Position numbers and translations under genes: made by a program
Shown here: piece after piece, positions 8,963 to 17,681 of the stretch
Numbering within the stretch: position 1 is the stretch's first letter
Layout of the letters: each line of letters starts with the position of its first letter
DNA from: Geotoga petraea
Lineage (GTDB): Bacteria > Thermotogota > Thermotogae > Petrotogales > Petrotogaceae
Length of the DNA: 64,000 nucleotides
Assembly (NCBI RefSeq): GCF_900102615.1
Contig: NZ_FMYV01000001.1
Location: 372,913-436,912 of the forward strand
Direction: 5' to 3'
The notes under the pieces: generated by a model
Told to the model about the DNA's origin: nothing
Databases searched by the model: none
Seen by the model: only the letters and a program-made list of their open reading frames with translations

Positions 8963-9037
8963 TGGTGGGCGCTGCAGGATTTGAACCTACGACCCTCTGC
9001 TTGTAAGGCAGATGCTCTCCCGCTGAGCTAAGCGCCC
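8963..9037 (-). tRNA. tRNA-Val (TAC)
   Basis: Acceptor GGGCGCT/AGCGCCC, D-arm AGCTCAGCGGGAGAGC, anticodon loop CTTACAA (anticodon UAC), T-loop GTTCAAATC, discriminator A and encoded CCA. 75 nt. It lies 12 nt before tRNA-Phe in the same direction. Confidence 0.97.
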
Positions 9038-9046
9038 ACTTTTTAG

Positions 9047-9122
9047 TGGCGCCCCCAACCAGATTCGAACTGGTGTCTTTGGCGTGAAAGGCCAATGTCC
9101 TGGGCCTCTAGACGATGGGGGC
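9047..9122 (-). tRNA. tRNA-Glu (TTC)
   Basis: Acceptor GCCCCCA/TGGGGGC, the glutamate-typical start ATCGTCTAGAGG, anticodon loop CTTTCAC (anticodon UUC), T-loop GTTCGAATC, discriminator G and encoded CCA. First tRNA of the operon, 22 nt after the promoter -10 box. Confidence 0.97.
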
Positions 9123-9143
9123 ATACAATGATAACCGAAGTAA

Positions 9144-9172
9144 ATAATATCATAGATTTACTAAGGTGTCAA
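9144..9172 (-). promoter_or_regulatory. Promoter of the tRNA-Glu-Val-Phe(-nfo) operon
   Basis: On the minus strand a perfect TTGACA (9172-9167) and TATTAT (9149-9144) are separated by 17 nt, immediately upstream of tRNA-Glu. It is the best consensus promoter seen in the window, as expected for stable RNA. Confidence 0.9.
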
Positions 9173-9206
9173 GCGGTTAATAATAAATTAATTAAAAAAA
9201 TATATT

Positions 9207-10085
9207 TTAGTAAATAATCTCTCTTGCGTTCCTTAAATCTTCATTCATTGCTTTTATTAAATCTGTTTCATTTTTAAATTTAACTTCTTCCCGCATATAG
9301 TTTATAATTTCTATTTTTACATATTTATTGTATATATTATAATCAAAGTCTATAAAAAACACTTCGACTTTTGGAACTTTTTTATTTTCAAAATATGTTG
9401 GTCTAACCCCAACATTCATTAACCCCCAGTATTCTTTTTCTATATTTTCAATCTTGCCTTTTACTAAATAGACTCCATATTTTGGAAATATAATGTCTTC
9501 TTTGAATCTTATATCTATATTTGCTGTTGGGAACCCCAGTTTTTGTCCTATATGTCTATCTTCATAAACAGGTCCTTCCAAAGTCCAGGTTTTTTCTAAC
9601 ATTTTGTTTGCCAGTTTGATGTTACCTTTTTTAATGGCATTTCTGATCATTGTTGAGCTGATCCTGTTGCCTTTCTCTTTCAAATCATGTAAGATTTGAA
9701 CTTTCATGTCATATCTATGAGCATGTTTTAAAAGAAAACGTGTGTCACCTATTGCGCCCCTACCAAATTTAAAGTCTTCACCACAAACAATGTATTTCAC
9801 ACCACGTTCTTTTAAAATTTCAAGATACTTATAATGCGTGATGTTCCAAACATTTTGCATATCTATAATTTCCACTTCCATCCCAAGATCTTTTATAAAT
9901 TTTGCCCTTTCCCAAGATGGATATAGTAATCCAGGAAATCCATTTACATATTGACTCATTGGATATCTTAACATTATTGCAAGAGGTTTTAAATCATTAC
10001 TTTTAGCATTTTCTATGTTTTTATTTAAAATATATTTATGACCTTTGTGAACGCCATCAAAAGTCCCTACTGCTACAGAATACAA
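9207..10085 (-). CDS. ribF: Bifunctional riboflavin kinase / FAD synthetase
   Basis: Makes FMN and FAD from riboflavin. The N-terminal nucleotidyltransferase domain has VGTFDGVHKGH and the RISSTMIRNAIK motif (related to ISSTxxR); the C-terminal kinase has LGFPTANID and the downstream GVY...MNVGVRPT region. Length about 292 is normal. TTG at 10085 lies 8 nt after AGAGG and gives MYSVAVGTFDG; a GTG at 10094 is possible but its ribosome site is poor. It is the last gene of the kinase-HDOD-rbfA-truB-ribF operon and overlaps or abuts truB. Confidence 0.95.
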   Translation of the reverse strand: MYSVAVGTFDGVHKGHKYILNKNIENAKSNDLKPLAIMLRYPMSQYVNGFPGLLYPSWERAKFIKDLGMEVEIIDMQNVWNITHYKYLEILKERGVKYIVCGEDFKFGRGAIGDTRFLLKHAHRYDMKVQILHDLKEKGNRISSTMIRNAIKKGNIKLANKMLEKTWTLEGPVYEDRHIGQKLGFPTANIDIRFKEDIIFPKYGVYLVKGKIENIEKEYWGLMNVGVRPTYFENKKVPKVEVFFIDFDYNIYNKYVKIEIINYMREEVKFKNETDLIKAMNEDLRNAREIIY

Positions 10086-10090
10086 TTTTT

Positions 10091-11014
10091 TCACCTCTGA
10101 TTAAAAATCTTGTATAATTTGGCCACCCTTTCAAAACTTTCAGGTTCATTTTTTAAAAGAGTGTTTAAAAATTTTGAAGTTTTTTCTGTTTTAGCGAAAC
10201 CAATGAACCTATTATTTTCATCAAAAAGTTTGACAATTTGGTGTTTTTGGAAAGAAAATTTAAAATCTTCTACATTGTTTACATAAACATGTATACCGTT
10301 TTCAATTTTATAACCATGCTTTAAATTTATTTCTGGAAAATCTAAATAATCAACGGGATTTAAGAGATTATCATACCTAATATTTTCATAGTTTATAGAA
10401 TCATCTAATTTGAATTTTTCAATAGAGGTTCTTGTGAGTTTTTTTGTAACTGCACCACATCCTAATTTATATCCTATATCCATTATTAAGCTTCTTATAT
10501 ATGTGCCTGAAGAAACTTCTGCATCAAATTCAAACACCTTATTATCTATTGTTATGTTATTTATATTTTTTATTTGAATTCTCTTAGGGGGTAAATTAAT
10601 TATTTCCCCTTTTCTTGCATATTCATATAATCTTTTGCCTTTGTACCTTCTTGCAGAATAAGCTGGAGGAACTTGGTCATAAGATCCTTTAAAACTTTCT
10701 ATTGTATCTTTCAGTTTTTCTAAATGTTCTGGTCTAACTTCGTTCTTTTCTTTCAAAACACCAGTTATATCAAAAGTATCAGTTATGATCCCTAATTCTG
10801 CAACTACATGGTATGTTTTAAAAGAGTTTTGAAAAAATTCAATAAATTTTGTCCCTTTATTAACGGCTAAAACCATAACCCCTTCAGCAAATGGGTCTAA
10901 TGTACCTGTATGTCCAACTTTCCTAGTTCCCAGTTCTTTTCTAACTATATCAACTAAATCATGAGATGTAATGTTTTTAGGTTTGTTAATATTTAAAAAA
11001 CCCGATTTATTCAT
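10091..11014 (-). CDS. truB: tRNA pseudouridine-55 synthase
   Basis: Isomerises U55 of the tRNA T-loop. The catalytic aspartate lies in GHTGTLDPFAEGVM; PPAYSARRYKGKRLYEYAR and GTYIRSL are also TruB signatures, and a PUA-like C-terminal region follows. The ATG at 11014 (MNKSGFLNINKPKNIT) puts the N-terminus where the family has it and uses AGGA upstream; the longer frame from 11050 adds an unconserved lead inside rbfA. The start overlaps the rbfA stop by 8 nt, so the two are translationally coupled. Confidence 0.95.
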   Translation of the reverse strand: MNKSGFLNINKPKNITSHDLVDIVRKELGTRKVGHTGTLDPFAEGVMVLAVNKGTKFIEFFQNSFKTYHVVAELGIITDTFDITGVLKEKNEVRPEHLEKLKDTIESFKGSYDQVPPAYSARRYKGKRLYEYARKGEIINLPPKRIQIKNINNITIDNKVFEFDAEVSSGTYIRSLIMDIGYKLGCGAVTKKLTRTSIEKFKLDDSINYENIRYDNLLNPVDYLDFPEINLKHGYKIENGIHVYVNNVEDFKFSFQKHQIVKLFDENNRFIGFAKTEKTSKFLNTLLKNEPESFERVAKLYKIFNQR

Positions 11015-11387
11015 CTGATTTATCATCCTGTTCGTCTTTGTTTTCATCACTATATTCTATTGAATCCAAAAGTTTGTGGACTTTAACACTGGCTTGAAGC
11101 CCTTGATCTATATGGAATCTAACTTCTGGAACCTTAAACATTCTAATATTTTCCGCTATTATTTTTCTGAAAAATCCTTGGGCTTTGTTCAATTTTTTAA
11201 CTATTTTTTCCATATCTCCATCTAAAGCAGAAACATAAACATCTACATAAGATTTATCTTTAGCTAACTTAACATAATTTGTGTTTACCATATGCCCTTT
11301 TAATTCAGGATCTCTCAAAGTATAATAGGATTTATTAAACAGTTTCATTATTTCAGATTCTATCATTTTTTTTCTAAATTCAGACAT
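11007..11387 (-). CDS. rbfA: Ribosome-binding factor A
   Basis: Small KH-fold protein that matures the 30S subunit and 16S rRNA 5' end. Visible family features are FRKKMIESEIMKLF near the N-terminus, the YVDVYVSALDGD strand region and VPEVRFHID toward the C-terminus, followed by an acidic tail. The ATG at 11387 has the better spacing from GGAGG (9 nt); an ATG two codons earlier is the alternative. It overlaps the HDOD gene upstream and truB downstream. rbfA-truB-ribF is a widespread cluster. Confidence 0.93.
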   Translation of the reverse strand: MSEFRKKMIESEIMKLFNKSYYTLRDPELKGHMVNTNYVKLAKDKSYVDVYVSALDGDMEKIVKKLNKAQGFFRKIIAENIRMFKVPEVRFHIDQGLQASVKVHKLLDSIEYSDENKDEQDDKSDE

Positions 11388-12273
11388 TTTCATCTACCTC
11401 CATATCTTCTATAATTCCATCAATATTCATAAACTCTTCAGAGTTTTCTATCTTATTTTTCAGTGCTTCCACATAATTAAAATATTTTTTTGGTGTTAAT
11501 CCTAAGTTATTCCATGCATTAATATTTGGGATTTCAATTCCAAAATTACCAGAATACCCATAATAAAGCGTATTTGTTGTAATGTTTGATATATGAATTA
11601 TTTGTACTATCATCTTTGTATTTTCATCAGATAGGTTATCTATTGAATCATGAAATCCTGCTGAATTAATTATTTGATCTGACAATCCCCATTGTTTGAA
11701 TAGCAATTTCCCTATAGCTTCATGAGAGTATGAATCTAAAATATCTTCTGCTTCTTTAAAACTAATTTTTTTATGATTTGCAATTTTTATAGTCATTTCA
11801 AAAATTTCTGGCATAATATTTGACATGGATATTTTCCCTAAATCGTGCAATAATCCCCCTAAAAAGGCTTCTTCTCTTTCTGGATAATTAATTGTTTTTG
11901 CAAGAAGCTCGGCACCGATAGCTGTTGACATTAAATGAATCCAAAACTTTTTGGTATTGAAAAAATCGTATTCCTTTCTAAAAAAATTTTTTACCGTGAA
12001 AATACTCATTGCCAAATTTCTAACAGTTTTAAAACCTAATATATTTATAGCCTGAGATAATTTTGTTATTTTTCTTGGTAATGCATAATAAGCGGAATTA
12101 GATAATTTCAATATTTTTGCGCTAAGTGAAGGAGATTCTAAAACAGCAGCATTTAAATCCTTGACGCTAGAATTAGGGTCAGAGGCTATATTTATAATTC
12201 TTTGTACTATAAAATCTGGCGTAGGTAATTCTTCAATTTTTTTTGATATAACAGAAATTGAAACTTTACTCAT
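11380..12273 (-). CDS. HDOD-domain signalling protein
   Basis: The roughly 297-residue protein is one HDOD domain (a metal-free relative of HD phosphohydrolases used in signalling). ELPTPDFIVQRIINIASDP near the start, the LSAKILKLSNSAYYALPRKI segment, AINILGFKTVRNLA and GLLHDLGKISM are typical. The HD pair is present in LLHDLGK, but enzymatic activity is not assumed. The ATG at 12273 overlaps the stop of the histidine kinase and follows GAGG by 8 nt; a GTG at 12282 is less likely. Tight coupling to the kinase suggests a functional link. Confidence 0.85.
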   Translation of the reverse strand: MSKVSISVISKKIEELPTPDFIVQRIINIASDPNSSVKDLNAAVLESPSLSAKILKLSNSAYYALPRKITKLSQAINILGFKTVRNLAMSIFTVKNFFRKEYDFFNTKKFWIHLMSTAIGAELLAKTINYPEREEAFLGGLLHDLGKISMSNIMPEIFEMTIKIANHKKISFKEAEDILDSYSHEAIGKLLFKQWGLSDQIINSAGFHDSIDNLSDENTKMIVQIIHISNITTNTLYYGYSGNFGIEIPNINAWNNLGLTPKKYFNYVEALKNKIENSEEFMNIDGIIEDMEVDENV

Positions 12274-13735
12274 TTTCAACACCTCTTGGAACAGTTATTA
12301 TAAACTTAGAACCTTCTCCCAATTGGGTTTCCAGTTGAATTGTTCCTCCATGGAGTTCTACCATATCTTTGACAATGGATAGGCCTACACCAGTTCCTTG
12401 AATTTCATAGGTTAAAGAAGTGTCAGAACGATAAAATTTATCGAACACTTTCTCTTTGTCTTCTTCTTTTATACCTATACTGTTATCTTCTATCTCTATA
12501 ATCAGTTCTTGGTTTACAGTTCTTGTTTGAATTTTTACGAATTTTTCCTCTTTTCTCTTATCAGAATATTTTATTGCATTTTGTATTAAATTGAATATAA
12601 CCTGTCTCATTCTTGTTCTGTCTAAAAAAACTTCCAAAGATTTTTCATTATCAAAGATTATATTCACTTCATTTTTCTTAGCGAAGTCTTCTAAAGTATT
12701 GCATATTTCATTAATTAATTCATTTATATCAAAATTAGTTTTTTCTAAGTTAAGAGTTTTTAATTCTAACTTCGAAAAATCAAGGAGATCGTTTAGAAGT
12801 CTATTTAGATGATTTGTTTCGCTTTGAATTGTGTTAAAAAATTCCATAAGCGTTTCATCATCCAACAACTCATATGAATCTATTATTGTATCAGAATAAG
12901 CTTTAATAGCAGAAAGAGGAGTTCTTAGTTCGTGAGACATCATAGATAAGAATTCCATTTTCATTTTGTCTAATTTTTTTAATTTTTCTAACTCTTTAGT
13001 TCCACTAATATCTCTTATAACAATTAAAACATTTTTTTCATTTTCGAATTCCAAAAAATTAGAATCAATTGAATAAAATTTATCGTTTACTTCAATTTCT
13101 TCTGATTGATTGCGTTCATTATCTAAAGTAGATATTATAATATCATTTAACTTTTCTTGAATATCAGTACCTAAATGATCGTATTTTTCATTTTTGAAGT
13201 TGATTTCTTTGTTCTCAGAAAAAACAACCATAGAATCATTTGTAGAATTGAGAATGCTATTCAAAAAGTTTTTATTTTTTTCGATTATTAAGTTTTTGTT
13301 CAATATTTTGTCGTATAAAGTTAAGTTTTCAAATAAGTTTCCAAACATAAAAGATAAAAATCTAAAAAGCATCATAGCTTCATTTGAAAAATCTTCTTCT
13401 TTTGTAATAGCAGTGTAAATAAAGTGGGTTGTATTTAAGCTAACTATTGGAATAAAAATGTAAGATAATTCTTCTTCAGGGAAAACTGATACATCCAAGT
13501 TATTGTTTACCCAAATAACCATATCTTCAATATCAGGATTGTAAGATGTATTGAAGATTTCTTTGACTTTATTTTCTTCTACTTTAAAGAAAAAATCTTT
13601 ATCAGTTTCTATCATAGTGCCTGTAATTTTCGATAAAGTTTTATAAGCAGAATCAAGATCATTTACTTTTGAAATTTCCATAATTATATTTGACAAATTC
13701 GTATAGAACGATGTATCCTTTAATTTTTCAACCAT
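12266..13735 (-). CDS. Soluble sensor histidine kinase (GAF/PAS-like, HisKA, HATPase)
   Basis: 489 residues without an obvious membrane segment. A roughly 230-residue N-terminal sensor region (GAF-like then PAS-like, by pattern only) leads through a short coiled coil to HisKA with H268 in MMSHELRTPLSAIKAY. The ATPase domain has N386 (FNLIQNAIKYS) and the GTGVGLSIVKDMV lid box (447 onward). The G1 box reads EDNSIGI: the usual glycine of DxGxG is Ser419. Thermotoga HK853 sits, as I recall, in a similar rbfA-truB context, so this may be its ortholog with a changed sensor. No response regulator is adjacent. Confidence 0.9.
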   Translation of the reverse strand: MVEKLKDTSFYTNLSNIIMEISKVNDLDSAYKTLSKITGTMIETDKDFFFKVEENKVKEIFNTSYNPDIEDMVIWVNNNLDVSVFPEEELSYIFIPIVSLNTTHFIYTAITKEEDFSNEAMMLFRFLSFMFGNLFENLTLYDKILNKNLIIEKNKNFLNSILNSTNDSMVVFSENKEINFKNEKYDHLGTDIQEKLNDIIISTLDNERNQSEEIEVNDKFYSIDSNFLEFENEKNVLIVIRDISGTKELEKLKKLDKMKMEFLSMMSHELRTPLSAIKAYSDTIIDSYELLDDETLMEFFNTIQSETNHLNRLLNDLLDFSKLELKTLNLEKTNFDINELINEICNTLEDFAKKNEVNIIFDNEKSLEVFLDRTRMRQVIFNLIQNAIKYSDKRKEEKFVKIQTRTVNQELIIEIEDNSIGIKEEDKEKVFDKFYRSDTSLTYEIQGTGVGLSIVKDMVELHGGTIQLETQLGEGSKFIITVPRGVENE

Positions 13736-13849
13736 ATTAAACCCCTTTTTTACATTAATTCATTTAATTATACCTTATAGAATGTTTTATACAAAATAAT
13801 TTAATTAATCATATATTAAAATTTGTTGAAATATAAAGATACTTTATGA

Positions 13850-13858
13850 TGATATAAT
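13850..13858 (+). promoter_or_regulatory. Possible extended -10 promoter for mgtE
   Basis: TGATATAAT at 13850-13858 is a consensus -10 with the extended TGn element, about 37 nt upstream of the mgtE ATG. No good -35 at 16-18 nt was found. This lies in the 159-bp divergent spacer between the kinase and mgtE. Confidence 0.4.
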
Positions 13859-13894
13859 TTATTAAAAGTATAGAAAAATCAAGGAGGTTCCAAA

Positions 13895-15244
13895 ATGAAA
13901 GTTGATATGAAAATCGACATAAAAAAACTCATCGATAACAACCAGCTAAAAATATTAAAAGATCTTTTAAAAGATCAAGAACCTGCCTATATAGTTGAGA
14001 TGATAGAAGAGATTGAAGCTGAAGACAAAGTAATTATTTTCAGATTATTGAATAAGGATACAGCGGCTTTAGTTTTTTCAGAATTGGAAAGAGACGATCA
14101 GCTGAGATTAATATCTTTATTCAAGGAAGAAAAAATCAAGGAAATTATAAATGATCTTGATCCTGACGATAGAACGGATTTATTTGAAGAATTGCCGGCT
14201 AATGTAGTCAAAAAATTGCTTGAATATCTCTCTCCAGAAGAAAGGGAAAAAGCACAAATATTACTTAATTATCCAGAAGATTCAGCTGGAAGGATAATGA
14301 CACCTGACCTTTTCGACTTAAAAGAGAACCTCAACTGCTCTCAGGCATTGAAAAAGATTAAGTCGAAAGGGAAACAAGCTGAAACAATATATACACTTTT
14401 TGTGATAGATGAAAACAGAAAACTTACAGGTGTCGTCGATTTGGATGAGATTATTTTTTCTGAAGAAGATCAAAAGATAAAGGAAATTATGAATAAAGAA
14501 CCTTTGTATGTAAGTGTTTATGATACCGAAGAAGAAGCTGCAATAATAATGAGAGATTATGATTTATTGGCTTTGCCAGTGGTTGATTCAGAAAAAAGAT
14601 TGGTGGGAATAATAACTGTTGATGATATTATTGATATTATTGAAGAAACTGCAACTGAAGATATTCAAAAAATGGCAGCAGTAAATGCTACTGATACATC
14701 TTATTTGCATACTTCAATATGGAGTTTAGTAAAAAGTAGGGTTGTTTGGTTGATCCTCTTATTATTACTTGAAAGTGTAGCTGTATTTATTATCGATGGG
14801 TTTTCTGCAATTCTTCAGAAGGTTACAATTCTTGCGGCTTTTATACCTACAATAAATGCAATGGGGGGAAATACTGGAAGCCAGATGTCTGCAGTTATCA
14901 TTAGATCAATGGCATTAGGAGAATTGGACAAAGATGATTTTAAAAAAGTTTTGAGAAAAGAGATAGTTGTTGGGACAATACTTGGATTAATTTTATCTGT
15001 TGTTATGGGAGTAAGAGCGTTTGTAAATACTCAAGATATATCAATAATATTAGCCCTTTCTTCTTCTATGATAATCGTAGTTCTCGTCTCAAACTTTTTA
15101 GGATCTATTCTACCTTTTTTTGCAAAAAGATTCAAATTAGATCCTGCGTTAATATCTGGCCCTCTTATATCAACTATTATGGATGTAATTAGTATGGCGG
15201 TATATTTTTCTGTTTCTCTTTATTTTCTAAAAGATATGCTCTAA
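13895..15244 (+). CDS. mgtE: Magnesium transporter MgtE
   Basis: Mg2+ channel/transporter of the inner membrane. The N-terminal superhelical MgtE_N domain (about 1-135) contains FEELPANVVKKLLEYLSPEER; two CBS domains (about 140-265) follow, then five membrane helices. The pore-lining signature NAMGGNTGSQMSAVIIRS is present. At 449 residues it is full length. AAGGAGG precedes the ATG. The leader is too short for the M-box riboswitch found before some mgtE genes; regulation is probably by Mg2+ binding to the CBS/N domains. It is monocistronic, ending in a terminator. Confidence 0.96.
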   Translation: MKVDMKIDIKKLIDNNQLKILKDLLKDQEPAYIVEMIEEIEAEDKVIIFRLLNKDTAALVFSELERDDQLRLISLFKEEKIKEIINDLDPDDRTDLFEELPANVVKKLLEYLSPEEREKAQILLNYPEDSAGRIMTPDLFDLKENLNCSQALKKIKSKGKQAETIYTLFVIDENRKLTGVVDLDEIIFSEEDQKIKEIMNKEPLYVSVYDTEEEAAIIMRDYDLLALPVVDSEKRLVGIITVDDIIDIIEETATEDIQKMAAVNATDTSYLHTSIWSLVKSRVVWLILLLLLESVAVFIIDGFSAILQKVTILAAFIPTINAMGGNTGSQMSAVIIRSMALGELDKDDFKKVLRKEIVVGTILGLILSVVMGVRAFVNTQDISIILALSSSMIIVVLVSNFLGSILPFFAKRFKLDPALISGPLISTIMDVISMAVYFSVSLYFLKDML

Positions 15245-15255
15245 TGTATAGAATT

Positions 15256-15297
15256 AAAACATGAAAGAATTTTAAACACTTCTTTCATGTTTTATTT
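15256..15297 (+). terminator. Terminator after mgtE
   Basis: A 14-bp stem (15256-15269 with 15280-15293, core CATGAAAGAA/TTCTTTCATG, 10-nt loop) is followed by a T-rich tract. Confidence 0.85.
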
Positions 15298-15475
15298 ATA
15301 TAACTAAAGAATATTAAACAATTATTAACCTAAAACTCAAAAATTGATTTTTGTAAAGTTAATATGTGAAAAATTTCATATAATATTTACCCAAATAAAA
15401 ATATAAACTTAATTTTTTATCTATAAAATAGAAAGTGAAAAAAATAACCAGTGATTAATCTTGGAGATGATTTAA

Positions 15476-15754
15476 ATGGTTGAAATTTATATTTGTATGG
15501 GTAGTGCATGTTATTTAAAAGGCTCAAAAGATATTGTAGATATTTTAAGTCGTTTGGTAAAAAAATATGATTTGAAAGAAAAGGTAAAATTAAAAGGATC
15601 TTTCTGTTTAGGTCCCTGCAATCAAGGTGTAGTTGTTAAGGTTGGAGATAAATTTTTCAAAAAAATGAATGTAGAAAATACAATTTCAATTTTCAAGGAA
15701 AAAATTTATCCATATATACTAGAGATAATAGAAAAGAGTGATGAAAATGAGTAA
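15476..15754 (+). CDS. Thioredoxin-like [2Fe-2S] ferredoxin
   Basis: 92-residue protein with four cysteines in the NuoE/thioredoxin-like ferredoxin pattern: C7 and C12 (ICMGSACYLKG) and a CxxxC pair (FCLGPCNQG) about 35 residues later. Such proteins carry one [2Fe-2S] cluster and pass electrons to hydrogenases or NADH dehydrogenase modules. It opens a five-gene operon ending in a hydrogenase-like protein, so it probably shuttles electrons for that sensor. ATG at 15476 follows TTGGAGATG. A weak TATAAT lies at 15379 but without a convincing -35. Confidence 0.85.
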   Translation: MVEIYICMGSACYLKGSKDIVDILSRLVKKYDLKEKVKLKGSFCLGPCNQGVVVKVGDKFFKKMNVENTISIFKEKIYPYILEIIEKSDENE

Positions 15755-16250
15755 TTTATCTAAAAACGTATGGGAATTAATTATGGATTATGATCCAAAT
15801 GGAATAATGGCAGTAGATGAAGATTTTACTATTAAACTGGTTAATCCTTCATTTGCAAAAATGTTTTATTTACAGGGAAAAGATATCATCGGAAGATCAG
15901 TTTTTGAATTTTTCAATGATTTTGAAGATTACAGACTTATTATGGAAGAAGATGAAAAAATATTAAAGAAGATTCATACTTATGAAAATTATGGTTTAAC
16001 TGTTTCTGAAGTGACTTTTAGAATTAAGTCTGAAAAACTTATAGTGAAAATATTTCATGACATTACTGATCAAGTAGAGAAAGAAAAAGAGTTAAAATAT
16101 TTAAAGATACATATAATTGAAGAAGTGCAGAAAATAGTTGATAAACAGATGAAAACAGGTCAAGAAATAGCTTCCATATTGGGAGAAACCACCGCTGAAA
16201 CCAAAGCAACATTAGTTAAATTATTAGACATACTAAAAAAAGAAAAATAA
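15747..16250 (+). CDS. PAS-domain protein of the sensory hydrogenase operon
   Basis: About 167 residues. The first 110 resemble a PAS fold (PNGIMAVDEDFTIKLVNPSF, DIIGRSVFEFF, then HDITDQVEKEKEL ending the domain). The remainder is helical and ends with KTGQEIASILGETTAETKATL. No kinase or output enzyme is fused. In some Thermotoga-type sensory hydrogenases I recall a PAS domain fused to the hydrogenase; here it is separate. The ATG at 15747 overlaps the ferredoxin stop; upstream in-frame GTG 15738 and ATG 15741 are alternatives. Confidence 0.8.
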   Translation: MSNLSKNVWELIMDYDPNGIMAVDEDFTIKLVNPSFAKMFYLQGKDIIGRSVFEFFNDFEDYRLIMEEDEKILKKIHTYENYGLTVSEVTFRIKSEKLIVKIFHDITDQVEKEKELKYLKIHIIEEVQKIVDKQMKTGQEIASILGETTAETKATLVKLLDILKKEK

Positions 16251-16263
16251 AGGAAGGTTAAAG

Positions 16264-17427
16264 ATGATTTCTTCAGTTATATATAAAAAAAGCATAAATA
16301 AATTTGGTGAAGAAGTTTGTGGAGATAATTTTCAATTAAGTAAAACAGATAATTCAAAAATAGCAGTTCTTTCTGATGGGTTGGGTAGTGGAATAAAAGC
16401 AAGTATTTTATCAATATTAACTACTGAAATAATATCAACAATGTTTAAGAAAGGTGTCGAGGTAGAAGAGATATATCAAACTATTGCAAAGACTCTACCT
16501 GTTTGTAAAATTAGAGGTATTGCTTATTCAACTTTTTCAATTGTTCAAGTTTTTAAAGATGGAAAAATAAAAATAGTGAATTATGATAATCCCACTCCTA
16601 TAATAATTCGAGGTGGTGAATTGTACTGGCCTAAATACATAAAAAAAGTGATAAATGGAAAAGATGTTTATATAAGCAATTTTTATCTTGAACCGGATGA
16701 TTTTATTTTTGTATTTTCAGATGGAATAGTTCATGCTGGTTTGGGGAATATGATGGATTTTGGATGGGGTGTAGAAAATATAGCATCATATATAAAAAGA
16801 TTGTATAGAAGAACTAGAGATATAAAATATATGGTTGATAATTTAGTCGAACTAACAAAAAGTTATTATGGTTCACAACCTGGAGATGATTCAAGCGTTG
16901 TTGGATTTAAAATAACAGAGAAACCTACAGCAATGATATTCACAGGTCCACCTTTAGATCCAAAACAGGATAAATATTTTGTCGAAGAATTCATGAAATC
17001 AGAAGGTAAAAAAATAGTTTGTGGAGGGACTACAAGTAATATAGTTGCCAGAATAATTGGAGAAGAGATTGAAATTAATTTTAATTTGGATTCAAAAAGT
17101 GATATTCCCCCATATGGAACTATGAAAGGTGTTGATCTTGTTACTGAAGGAGTCTTAACCCTTAAAGGTTTAAACAATCTTCTTAGCCAGTGTAAAAACA
17201 ACATGTTTGAAATTGATATTGAAGAGAAAAATATTGACGCAGCTGAAAAAATGTTTATAACAATAAGAGACTGTGATGAGATTACTTTACAGGTGGGTAG
17301 AAAAGTAAATGTGTTTTACCATAATCCAGCTTTACCTTTTGATATGTCTATTAGGTCAAATTTAATAAGAGATATAAAAAGTAATCTATTAAGGTTGGGA
17401 AAAGAAGTAAATGTTGAATATTGTTGA
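16264..17427 (+). CDS. SpoIIE-type PP2C protein phosphatase
   Basis: 387 residues. The N-terminal ~215 form a SpoIIE/PP2C-type serine phosphatase: the metal-binding aspartates appear in EEVCGDNFQLS and VLSDGLGSGIKA, then FVFSDGIVHAG and QPGDDSSVVGFKI. The C-terminal ~170 residues (CGGTTSNIVARIIGEE and onward) are a separate module I cannot name, which is also expected of the phosphatase next to sensory hydrogenases. It overlaps the downstream ferredoxin's ribosome site. Inferred role: converting the hydrogenase's redox/H2 signal into dephosphorylation of an unknown partner. Confidence 0.85.
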   Translation: MISSVIYKKSINKFGEEVCGDNFQLSKTDNSKIAVLSDGLGSGIKASILSILTTEIISTMFKKGVEVEEIYQTIAKTLPVCKIRGIAYSTFSIVQVFKDGKIKIVNYDNPTPIIIRGGELYWPKYIKKVINGKDVYISNFYLEPDDFIFVFSDGIVHAGLGNMMDFGWGVENIASYIKRLYRRTRDIKYMVDNLVELTKSYYGSQPGDDSSVVGFKITEKPTAMIFTGPPLDPKQDKYFVEEFMKSEGKKIVCGGTTSNIVARIIGEEIEINFNLDSKSDIPPYGTMKGVDLVTEGVLTLKGLNNLLSQCKNNMFEIDIEEKNIDAAEKMFITIRDCDEITLQVGRKVNVFYHNPALPFDMSIRSNLIRDIKSNLLRLGKEVNVEYC

Positions 17428-17438
17428 GGAGGATGAAA

Positions 17439-17681
17439 ATGAAAATAGAGATATGTGTTGGCACAACATGCCATTTGATGGGCTCTTCTACCCTCATTGA
17501 ATCATTGGAAGAATTAAATGAAAAATACTGTGAAAAAATTGATATAAAATATAGAACATGTTTTGAACTATGTCATGGCCAAATGAAACCGCCAATTGTT
17601 AAAATAGATAATAAATTTTATGAAGATATAAATCCAGAAAGAATTAAAACTATTGTGAAAAACAAATTGGGGAATGGTTGA
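17439..17681 (+). CDS. Second thioredoxin-like [2Fe-2S] protein
   Basis: 80 residues with the same four-cysteine layout as the operon's first gene: ICVGTTCHLMG and CFELCHGQ. It is a divergent paralog of that protein. GAGGAGG overlaps the phosphatase stop codon, and the ATG at 17439 has 6-nt spacing (the ATG at 17433 is too close). It sits directly before the hydrogenase-like gene, so it is probably its immediate electron partner. Confidence 0.83.
   Translation: MKIEICVGTTCHLMGSSTLIESLEELNEKYCEKIDIKYRTCFELCHGQMKPPIVKIDNKFYEDINPERIKTIVKNKLGNG

Noticed and set aside
13735-13895. Magnesium riboswitch before mgtE
   Set aside because: Only about 40 nt lie between the likely -10 box and the start codon, too short for an M-box, and no such fold was seen.
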